The position numbers were made by a program, and so were the translations under genes. DNA of 64,000 nucleotides, taken from positions 68,447-132,446 of the forward strand of contig JAKUCV010007507.1 of NCBI GenBank assembly GCA_028386065.3. Direction: 5' to 3'. Each line of letters begins with the position of its first letter. The stretch's first letter is position 1. Below are positions 1-9,394 of the stretch, one piece after another. The notes beneath the pieces were generated by a model. The model ran no database searches, was not told where the DNA came from, and saw only the letters and a program-made list of their open reading frames with translations. This stretch comes from Turnera subulata. Taxonomy: Eukaryota; Streptophyta; Magnoliopsida; Malpighiales; Passifloraceae.

Positions 1-266
1 TAAAACCAGCATTAGGCCATGACTATGTGGTTTCCTTTTTATTTCATGTCCTCAATACTTCCACCGTACTTCTTTTCTCTGTTTCTTATTTCCCTTTGAA
101 GTCAAATAACGAACTTTCTAAGATCATCAATTCAAAAAGTAAAATAAAATTATGATTTTCATTGCCACATTCACTGAAATCACTGAATAAATTCATGGAC
201 TTTTATGAATCAATCCGTCGAGAATACATAACTCACTTGGATGTGATGTTTTTCTGTTCGATGCAG

Positions 267-483
267 GATCTGTGAAATTTGTGGAATGACAGCTGATAAT
301 ATTACATATATTGGAGATAATAGATTCTTTGAGAGGAGATTTATTAACATTGGCAATGGTGGTAATGGACCTTCAGATGGAGGGACAGGATGTTGGGGGG
401 GACAACCATTTTGTAACTTACTGATGGCATTGTTGGTGATAGCTTTTGTACTTCCATGGTTCTTCCGGGTAAATATGTTTTAG
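267..483 (+). CDS. RING-CH (RINGv) zinc-finger protein, last exon only
   Basis: This is the 3'-terminal coding exon of a gene whose earlier exons lie left of the window. An acceptor (tgcag) ends at 266, the open frame reads RICEICGMTADNI onward, and the stop is at 481-483. CEIC matches the final Cys-x2-Cys pair of a C4HC3 RING-CH domain, and the following Gly-Met-Thr-Ala-Asp-Asn segment resembles plant RINGv proteins. A Gly-rich linker leads to one hydrophobic segment (LLMALLVIAFVLPWFF) close to the C-terminus, so a membrane-anchored E3 ubiquitin ligase is likely. There is no start codon; the internal ATG at 286 lies inside the domain and is not a start. Family assignment rests on a short segment and is moderately sure. 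Confidence 0.6.
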
Positions 484-1283
484 ATTGGTGTCAATACAGT
501 CTAGACAGAAACTGAGGTACAGGGATAATCTGCTTACTGTGGTTTGTGGTCAACACATTTGGTTGTCACAATTCATCACCAGAAATATGTTTCATTCAAC
601 TTGACGAATTGTCAAATGTGCTGCTGCTGTTCTCCATGTTGTGCAGCAGTCCTTGCTTAGTATACAATCACCGACTTGTGTTCCAGAGGATGGGCGCTGC
701 TATTCTTTTAGTCCATTGCTGTTCTTTCTCTCTTGCTTTTGGTTGTTTTCTTTTTTTTTTTTTCCTTTTTTCTTTCTCTACCGATACATTGATTCTCCTC
801 GGCACATAAAGTTGCTATTTTGGGATTTCTTCTGCCACACGCAGATACTCTGGCATTAATATATACATCTTATTGATAGTGAAGTGTTGGATTTATTTCC
901 ACAAGGGTAAACTGGGGTATAAACAAGCAGGTCGAGCTCAGCTATAAATAGTTCAAGCTTGCTCATATCAAGAAGAAAACACCATGTCTAATCTCGAGTT
1001 CGAACTGTATCGATTTTGATGAGTTTCAATATCTAGATTCAAGTTCAGCCTCTTACTTCAGTGTCTTGAGCAAACATGGTTAACTATCCATTGAATATGC
1101 TCGATGAAAATTGGAATAACCAGTTTTAGACATGAGAAAATAACAAAAGAACCCAGCCCAAACATAAGTAATGAGTAAATAGCCCAAAAAAAAGTCCCCA
1201 CTCTCCAACCATACTTAAAGCACACACGCCCCGTTGCAAATTTTTGTGGATTAATGCTAGACTCCTTGGCCTTGTCAGAAAAT
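484..1283. other. 3' flank of the RINGv gene, no gene seen
   Basis: AT- and T-rich sequence with a long T run near 750. Short open frames here are low complexity. The first few hundred bases are probably 3' UTR. I see no RNA gene or coding exon. Confidence 0.5.
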
Positions 1284-1928
1284 GAGGTGCCAAAATAGGT
1301 TGGGTAATGGATTTTCATGGTATCCATAAAAAAATTTAAATAGATACCTATACCCATTAAGACCCATTTACCTATTTAATATGGTTTGGGCTAGATTGGG
1401 CCCAACTGGGCCCGTATCAGGCCCAATTAGGCACACATAGGTTAGGCCGAGATGGGCCCAAATAGGACACCCGAGCCAGATTAGGCCACGTTGGTTGGGC
1501 CGGGATGGGCCCAAATAGGCCTAATTATGCCCGAATGTGTTGGGCCTATCTTAGCCCATGTGGACTCGCATTGCTAGACTAAATTAGGCCCAATTAGGTC
1601 CGCACAGGATGGATTGGGACCAGTCGGTGGAGTAGGAGGAGTATCGGAACATATGAAGGAGCAACGTCGGTGAAATTAGCATTTTGGAAAAAATTAAACA
1701 CGATAGTTATAAAAGCTATAATATTTGGATAATTAAATTGATTCTTAATATTTAGGGTACATGGATATTCATTACCCAACCTAAATAAACCCACACTTTT
1801 ATGGATTAAATGGGTAAAATACCTAATTAAACCTATATAAATTTACACTGCCTTATTTATACTCATTAACCCTTTTATGTATGGGTTAAGTAGATTACCC
1901 ATTGGGTACCCAACCCATTTTGCCCTCG
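1284..1928. repeat. Degraded non-autonomous DNA transposon-like block
   Basis: The ends are imperfect inverted repeats: about 1284 reads GGTGCCAAAATAGGTTGGGT and the complement of about 1905-1928 reads GGGCAAAATGGGTTGGGT. The interior has many GGGCCCAA/TTGGGCC words (1385-1610), which fold on themselves. No transposase frame and no clear TSD are visible. hAT-like MITEs with similar TGGGTTGGGTA ends are common in plants, but assignment is tentative. Confidence 0.35.
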
Positions 1929-2087
1929 TGTATAGGATAATTTCTGGTTATGGTCAATTTATAGCCATTAGACACAATATCAACTCTAACCTAACCATTA
2001 GGTTATTTGCTATTTTGGATGATTTGTTAGTCTGGTACAAAATAGGTACAACATATTAAAGTAACTTTGAAAACAAAATTGAAACTA

Positions 2088-2142
2088 AATTGTAGTATTG
2101 TTGGTCATCCGAGAGACTCGGGTTCAAGCTTGGGCAACAGAA
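2088..2142 (+). pseudogene. tRNA-Glu relic with internal deletion
   Basis: The 5' part (ttgtagtattgttggt) and the 3' part (ccgagagactcgggttcaag...ggcaaca) match the D-arm side and T-arm side of plant tRNA-Glu, but the anticodon arm is missing and the acceptor stem is mutated. Two other relics of the same tRNA lie at 21526 and 36014, each upstream of an RPL11 copy. Not functional. Confidence 0.6.
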
Positions 2143-2600
2143 TTTGCATTTTTTAAAATATTTTTATTTTATTTTCTTAAAAATATAGTAAATTTGCTTG
2201 TCTCAAAAATATAGTTCTCAGGAATAATATTTTATATAATAAATAAATAACTTTTATTTAATAATATTTATCTAAAAATATAAATAAAAGAAGAAAAATG
2301 AAGGAAATAAAAATGTGTGCCCTTCTATGAGCCTAAGTCAAGCTTTTCTCCAGGAATTAACAAAAATATTAGGCGGTTATTTATCTGGCTCAAATTATTA
2401 AACAATTCCTACTTCTCTTTCGATGGGCTGAATGGCTTGGCAAAAACCCTATTCTAACATAAGCACAATACACTTATTACTATATAAATTCAGAAAACCT
2501 ACTAATGAGTCTCTACCGTCTCCCTTTTGAAATCCCAAAAATTCTTTAAAGCCACTGGTGAATCAACACTTTCACTCATACTAATTTTGGAAACAAACTA
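2143..2600 (+). pseudogene. Decayed copy of the RPL11 upstream region
   Basis: Sequence after the tRNA relic follows, in diverged form, the segment upstream of RPL11 at 21600-21946 and 36090-36435. Shared features are the 'aaaaatatagttct' word, a 'cctaa..caagctttt' stretch, an 'aaaaaccctattctaacataagca' region and the 'cccaaaaattct' word just before the start codon. The ATG and all exons are gone. It marks an extra, dead copy of the tRNA-Glu/RPL11 unit left of the retroelement nest. Confidence 0.5.
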
Positions 2601-3083
2601 TTAAATTAAATTTTCAATACTTCTCATTCTAACTAATTTATGCCTTGGAGACCATGTGACTCAATTAACAAATTTTTAATTAAACTTTTGATGAGGAGTT
2701 GTTATTTTATTTGGTAGATTCTAATGTCTCACATCAACCTTTTATAATAGACTTGTTAAAAAAAAACTTTTATAATAGACAAACAACAAAAAAAAACCCC
2801 CGAGGACATGCAAACCGCAATGCATAAATGAAAAACAAAACGCATGTCCTCTTTGTGGCCATTGATAAGTTATGATAAAATGGTACACAAAAGCGAAATA
2901 CACAAAATGCACAAGAATAATTGTAATATTAATTGATTTTAATATTTTATGCCAGTAATTTTTATATTTATTTATGGGCTAGGATGATTGTTTACTGTTT
3001 AATTTCTTGCTTACACTTAAAATTATTTCTGGATCCGCCCCTTCTTATTGTTATGTAAACTTAGCTCCCTTTGATTTTTTTAT
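2601..3083. other. AT-rich flank, paralogous in part to 32900-33400
   Basis: No gene. Parts such as 'cattctaactaatttatgcctt' and 'gacatgcaaaccgcaatg' recur in diverged form near 33150 and 33365, and 'gaaatacacaaaat' recurs near 32930, so this is another shared portion of the duplicated block. Ends at the 5-bp TSD ATAAG (3084-3088). Confidence 0.45.
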
Positions 3084-3088
3084 ATAAG

Positions 3089-5621
3089 TGTAACAGCCCG
3101 GGTAAAAATTTGGATTTTTACCGAGACTATAAAAATCTTTTTACCGTGATTTACTGTTGAATTAATCTTGGGTAATTAATTCAAGGTAAATCGGGCGTCG
3201 TTTTTCGAAACCGAGAGTTTTCCTGCGCTCGGGATTATCTTTTTAACTAACCGAGCCTCGGTTTTCAGTTCCGAGACTCAGACGACGTTCAGGGATATTT
3301 ACCGAATTTTCCGAGCCTAAGTTGTATTTTCGAACACGGGACGGAATTTGTCGGAAAGACGGATATGCCCCTATGCTTTGAGCAGGCTAAAGCCGGAACG
3401 GAGGACAAACGACCGACAAACGAATTGGCCGACGCTCGAGACGCGTTTTTCCCTCCCGAGCTAACTCATCCTCCCTCCCGTTTCTTTTCCTTTTCTCATT
3501 TTCCTACTCCCTTTCTTTTTTTTCCTTTATCTTTTCCTTATTTTTCTTTTCCCTTTTTTCTTTTCTTTTTCTCTCCTTTTTCTTTCTTTTCATTATCTCT
3601 TCTCCACCACACCACCCGTGACCAACCGGCCACCCACCTCCCACCATCTCCACTTTTTCTTTCTTTAATTTATCTTCTCTTCACCTCCACCTCCCTGCCC
3701 CTTCCTTTCTCCCTTCTCTACTTCCCAAACCGCCACCGCCGACCACACCACCACCCTCTTCCTGCTTCTCCTTCCCCTCCTTCGCCGTCGAAGCCGCCAC
3801 CAACCCAAGACGAGCACAGGAGACCCGACCTCACTCTCCTCTACTCTCCTCGAATCCTACCGCCACCTCCCTCCTCTTCTCTGCAATCCGCCGCCACGCC
3901 TTCACCAACAATCGTCGCCGTCCAGACAAGGAGAGCCGCCTCGTTCCTTCCACCAGCCCCGATTGACTTCGTCGCGCTCTTTCTCCACTCTCCATCTCGT
4001 CGCGCCGACAGCAAATGCGACAGCCGCTCTCACCTCCGATCCGTCGTGACCGTCGCCGTCCTGTGGCAGTGTGGGTAAGACGCGTCACCTATCCATTTTC
4101 CTCTCCCTTCCTTTTTCTTTCTCTTCTTCCTGAACCCAATTTGTGACGGTTTGGACTAATCGAGTCTCGTCTTTGTTGTTGTCCTCTGTTTGTGGCTCTG
4201 GGTTGATGGACCGGGCGTGGATTTGGTCGTTTTTGTGACGGTGGTTGGATGCTGTAGATGTTGCTGCTGTGGCCGTGGGGGATGGTGTGTTTGTTGGGGT
4301 TTAATTGGCAGTGGGGTTGTTGTTATTGTTGCTGCTGCTGTTTCTGCCGCTGCTGTTGATTGAAGTAGGTGTGAACAGTAACAGTGGCAGAATGGATTTT
4401 GGACTGCGTGAACAGTACCTGCCGGAATCCGGCACGTTTCCGTTGTCACGGGAAATTCCGGCGAGGTCTCGGGTGTCTGCTGGCGTGAACAGTGCGTTCT
4501 CCAACAAATGGGACTCGATGGACGGGTTGTTTTGGTAACTCCTCGGACTCATCTACACCATGGGCTCGGGTTTGGGCTCGGTGCACAAATGGGCTCGGAA
4601 ACAGGCCGATGTGCGGAGGCCCATGTTCTCGGGATGATGTTAACGAACTCGTTTAACGGAACTAAACAATCGGACAGATTAATAATCAGCCCTTTAATTG
4701 AATTTGGTTAAAACGATTAATAATTCTGTCTACAGTTATTTGGAATATTATCCTTGTTAATTAATATAATTAAACAAAAGTTAATTTATAGTACGTTTTA
4801 ATATTTCTCTTGGGCTAAAAAAAAAGGAAAAGGGGCATAACATTAATACTTACCTCCTACACAATCTAGACATCGGTTTTACTACTAATTTTGGAATACA
4901 CTAGTAGTAATACTAAATCATGCATGTGCCTACGTAAGTAACGATTTTCTATTACTGATCCTAAATGTATTACGGATATTTACATTATTAAATTTTTAAA
5001 TGATAAGATATTTGAATACCAGTTATGTTATTTTATTATCGGTAAATATATTGTTATCAGTTGAATATAATATTGTGAGCTATGCAATCTATCATACTAG
5101 TATATACTGAGTTTTATTATATTTGAACCATAGTATTAATATTAGCTTTACCCTATTTATAATTACCGATTATATAAGAATATATGTACTTATGAATATT
5201 CTTTCCTGCAACATTCCATTATAATTATTTAATGCCAAATATCGATCATGTTAATTTATGATCGGAGGAAATAATTCTATTTAACGATCTTAATTATCAA
5301 ACATAATACCTATATGCCCATTATGATATATTTGTCGGTTGTACTATTTAAATTACTATAACTGTCGTATACATAATTATTATTTTTACCAAGAATAATT
5401 ATTTTATAAAATGCTATCTACAAGTACTATACGGGGTTATAATTATTTTACAGCCGTAAAAGCATTGTTTAATGGAGACGGTTTGGGAACGACGATAACG
5501 ATGCTAATTGTGGATAAGCCGAATAATAAATTAATCTCATGCATTGCATTCTTCGATGTGCATTATAAGTGATTGTATGTGTTGACATGATATAGGAACA
5601 GTCAAAGCCATGTGGATTATG
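3089..5621 (+). repeat. Outer solo LTR, left segment
   Basis: Starts with the hairpin-forming TGTAACAGCCCGGGTAAA. It then carries a very C/T-rich stretch (about 3470-3870) open in the sense direction (3365-4078, Pro/Ser/Phe-rich, low complexity). The stretch ends at a splice-donor-like GTGTGGGTAAG (about 4068-4078). Three GTGAACAGT words and an AT-rich tail follow. The open frame looks like a by-product of composition rather than a gene. Confidence 0.85.
4371..4493 (+). repeat. GTGAACAGT motif triplet (outer LTR)
   Basis: The 9-mer GTGAACAGT occurs at 4371, 4408 and 4485, separated by CCGGAATCCGG-like words. The inner solo LTR has the same 9-mer three times with similar spacing (7104, 7146, 7225). 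I did not see it in the minus-strand element's LTRs. Function unknown. Confidence 0.7.
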
Positions 5622-5796
5622 TGAAGCGCCCCGACCCGTATTTACCGTACACAGTAAACACGTGCCAGAACTGTTCTTATTACAGTAGCAGACAGCACAT
5701 ACATTACAGAATACAATACAAGCAATCTCAAATATAACATTCGTCACCCGATCCCGGGGACCATTATTCAAACCACAACAGCAATAGCAGAAACAT
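5622..5796 (-). repeat. 3' LTR of the chromovirus, distal fragment
   Basis: Matches 17068-17242 of the 5' LTR almost base for base ('tgaagcgccccgacccgtat' start). It is cut off from the rest of the 3' LTR by the solo LTR inserted at 5797; its last five bases AACAT are the left TSD of that insertion. Confidence 0.92.
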
Positions 5797-7103
5797 TGTA
5801 ACAGCCCGGGTAAAATTTTTGATTTTTACCGGGACTGTAGAAGTCGATTTATCGTGATTACTGTTGAATTAAACTCGGGTAATTAATTCACGGTAAAACG
5901 GGAGTCGTTTTTCGAAACCGAGAGTTTTCCCGCGCTCGGGAGTGTCTTCCTAACTAACCGAGCCTCAGTTTCCAGTTCCGAGACTTGGACGACGTCCAGG
6001 AGGATTAATCGGATTTTCCGAGCTCAAGTCATATTTTTGGACTCGGGACGGGATTTGTCGGAAAGACGGGAGTATCCCTGCGTTTACGGGATCCCGGCAC
6101 GAGAATCCGGACCGGCCATATGAGGCTTGCCCGAGTCACTCTTCTTCCTCCTCTCTCCTTTCTCTTTCTCTTTCCCGGCTATGCTTTTCCTCTCTCCCGG
6201 TTTTTCCCGGCCACGTGGGCCCCACTTCTCTTCCCACTTTTCTTCCTATTTCTTCCTTTCTCCTTCTCCTTTTTCTTTCCCTTTTTTCTTTCTTTTCTCC
6301 ACTTTTCTTTTCCCAGCCGCCGGCCTCCCCTTTGTTTTTTCCCTTCTTCTTTCTCGTGATGCACCGTCCCTACCCCCACTTCCTTCCATTATTTTTCTAC
6401 CTTCTATCACCCCCTCTCAATCATTCCCTGCACTCCCCTCTCTCTCTTTCTTCCTCAATTCCTCTTCCTCCCCTCACCGTTTCTGCCACCACCAAACGCA
6501 CCCGCCTCCACCTTCCCAAACCGCCTCCTCCTTTCTGCTTTTACAACTCACCGCCTTGCAGCCCGAACTCCTCTTCCTCTGCCTCTGACGCGTCGCCGGC
6601 CAGACGAGGAGAGCCACCCGTTTTTCTCCTCTCCTCCTCCTCATCACTGCACCTCTGCGCCGCTGCCACCATCCCAAGGTCGGCCCGACGCCGATCTCCT
6701 CAGCTCCTCCTCGATTTGTCTCACGCTGTCTGCCGCCCTGCTCCTCCCACCTCCTCCCTCGCGACGCCGCCACCAAGCCGAGGAGACACCGCCGCCCGCA
6801 ACCACTCCTCCTCCTCATAGCCGCCAATCGACGCCGACCCCTGCTGCAGCCAACGACTACCACCGACGACGACAGTCACGCCGCCGATTGTGTGGGTAAG
6901 ACGAGAGGTCGACTCTTACCACTTCCTTTCGTATTCTTTTTCTTTTTTTTCAAGTCCCTGTTGGTTGGATTGATTGGTTGTCATGTATGTGTTTGCGTGT
7001 TTTCCATCTCTGAAGTCGCCGGTGGAACGATTGTGACTGTGGGTTTGTGACGGTGATGGGTTGGCTGTGATGTCTCTGTGTGCTTTGGGTGTTTGAATGC
7101 GTG

Positions 7104-7233
7104 GTGAACAGTAACGGAGACATGGGCTGGATTGAGAACTTCTGCGTGAACAGTAACCGCCGGATTCCGGCGAGGTTCCGGCGAGTCCCGGGAATTTTCC
7201 GGCGAGACCCGGGCAACTCCGGCGTGAACAGTG
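7104..7233 (+). repeat. GTGAACAGT motif triplet (inner solo LTR)
   Basis: GTGAACAGT at 7104, 7146 and 7225, with CCGG-rich spacers. It occupies the same relative place as the triplet at 4371-4493 in the outer LTR. Confidence 0.7.
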
Positions 7234-8607
7234 CGTTCACCAACAAACGGGACTCGATGGACGGGGTTGTTTTGGTAACTTCTCGGACTCATCTATACCA
7301 TGAGCTCGGGTTTGGGCTCGGTGCACAAATGGGCTCGGAAACGGGCCGATGTGCGGAGGCCCATGTTCTCGGGACAGATACATTCTAACGGACTAAGAAC
7401 GTTAATAAACCGGACTCTTAATTGTTTTAATTAAAACAATGATTTAATTTAATTAATCAAATACTAATCCTTAATTCTATTTATATTTCGTAATTCGATT
7501 TATAATTTTATTTTGTGTTGGACCATTAGAAAGACCTATAGTTCCGGTTTAGTTAATTTATATTTGGACTCCTAATAATTAAAGGCCCAATTATACTTAT
7601 TTACTTGATTAAAATGTCAAATGTAAACTAAAAAAAAATAAATATGAATACCTGTGAATTATAAACATATATGCATAAATGACTATATATATAACCGACT
7701 AAACTTATGTTTAGCTAGATAATGAAGATACCACTTTATTTATCACATAGATATATACATGGAAAAAATGAGAATTATCTACTATATATGTATAAATATG
7801 GTCACACTAGATATACGTGTAATCTAGTATCGATTTATGTATAAATATACGTATATATACATGTATTTTAATATGCTATATTTTTCCTTATCGACAAAGA
7901 ACTAAAGGGCCGGGATATCGGTTTGAACGTTTGGATTTAATTTTAATTTAAAATTAAGTATAATTAGAATATCGATAAGAAACTCGGTTTCGGTTTTAAT
8001 TTGAAATTAAGTATAAATGGTATAGTGAATAAAGAGGTTAATTTCATAATAAAGAAATTGGATAAGGCAAGCCGTATAACGATTTCTAAACCGGTATCAT
8101 GCGTAATCATTTTGTTGTGCATTATAAGTGGTTATTGTGTTTCTATATGTACATATAGGGTATCGGGATTTGACTGGATAGCGGTTTCAGAGACATACCA
8201 GGTGAGGATAGATAAACCTTGATATGTGCCCGTAATGCTGTGTGTGTATTTTTGTTGTTTGTGGATTATCGTTGTTTGTTTGATCTGCTGGAATGTTTGT
8301 CGGCTGATACTTGATTGTTATGAATTTGTTGATGCTGTTGTAGAAACGTGATAGTCCTGTGTATGTCGTGTTGGAAATATTGCTGAACTGTTTGATGTGA
8401 TAGATTGTTGATATGAGATTATTGATTGAGTGAGATTTGGATTAATCTGAGGAAATTGGAAATTGGATAACCGAGGAAAGAATAATGAGTATTGGAAATG
8501 GAATTGGATTTGATTATGAGATGATGTAATTGTCACTTGGAAAGTAGTGGTACGACTAGATGGTTAGAGACTAGTTCTGTGGTGCCTTGCCAGAGGGTTT
8601 GTTGGTT

Positions 8608-8705
8608 GGGGTGTTGACCCCGGATTTGTGATATTGGGATGTTGATCCCGGATTTGAGATATTGGGATGTTGATCCCGGATTTGAGATATTGGGATGTTG
8701 ATCCC
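8608..8705 (+). repeat. Four-hairpin tandem array, 28-bp period
   Basis: Perfect short inverted repeats start at 8608, 8636, 8664 and 8692, exactly 28 bp apart. The first is GGGGTGTTGACCCC and the other three are GGGATGTTGATCCC. The fourth stem pair changes from G-C to A-T while pairing is kept. Related hairpins occupy the corresponding place in the other LTRs. Confidence 0.75.
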
Positions 8706-9394
8706 GGATTGTGGTGGGGCCTGGCATCCAGAATTAGTTAATAACCAGGTACGACCCTAGCTTGTCCAGTGACGGGGCCCGGAAGATAAAATTGGTAATA
8801 AAAACTAATAAGTAATCTATGGGTCCTGGTTCAGTGTTGATTATGATGTGCTTGATATGACTTAGTAGATTCCTCTGTCGTGTTGCTTGTGTTGGTTTCT
8901 TCTGTTGTGTTGTTTGAGTTGTATTCCACTGTTATGCTGTTTGTGATAGTTACCTTGTGATGTGAGGGTTTGCTTATTGTTGTGATGGTTGTTTTACTTC
9001 GAAAGTGTTATGGTTGAATATATCACTGTTTATCTTTCGTCGGTGAGCGTTTCGGACTCACTCCTCGCCTGCGGGGTTACATCCTGTAGGATGAGTTGTA
9101 TGTAGTGCAGGAACGTACCGGGCGAGCTGAAGCGTATCCCTTGGACGGGCTTGGACCCATAGGTTGCATGTGTCCCATACAGTGTTAGTTATTTAAAGTC
9201 TTCCGCTGTGCCTTGTTTTCGCTATTATTGGGCCATTGGGCCGGATTTGTTACTTATGATGTTTTATTGTTTTGGGCCGTTGGGCCGAGTTATTGTAGTA
9301 TACACTGTATGCTTGGGCTTGTTGGGCTGGGTTGTCACAGTTCCGGCACGTGTTTACTGTGTACGGTAAATACGGGTCGGGGCGTTTCAAACAT

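Larger units (their letters stand above)
5797..9389 (+). mobile_element. Inner solo LTR
   Basis: A 3593-bp LTR begins TGTAACAGCCCGGG at 5797 and ends GGGGCGTTTCA at 9389. It is flanked by perfect TSDs AACAT (5792-5796 and 9390-9394). The empty site is preserved in the other LTR of the host element near 17242. Internal features match the outer LTR: C/T-rich stretch (6120-6880) with a sense low-complexity open frame (6215-6820), donor-like GTGTGGGTAAG at about 6890, GTGAACAGT triplet, AT-rich middle, hairpin array at 8608-8705, and a conserved block near 9040-9100 (CGGACTCACTCCTCGCCTGC). There is no gag or pol. This is the youngest of the three nested insertions. Confidence 0.92.

Noticed and set aside
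3365..4078. 237-codon Pro/Ser/Phe-rich frame in the outer LTR
   Set aside because: Low-complexity translation of a C/T-rich tract. The matching frames in other LTRs share composition rather than sequence. Kept only as an LTR feature.
6215..6820. 201-codon frame in the inner solo LTR
   Set aside because: Same reason: polypyrimidine-driven open frame with no domain.
8608..8705. CRISPR-like array
   Set aside because: The 28-bp periodic units have no unique spacers and sit inside a plant LTR, so this is a tandem repeat with hairpins.
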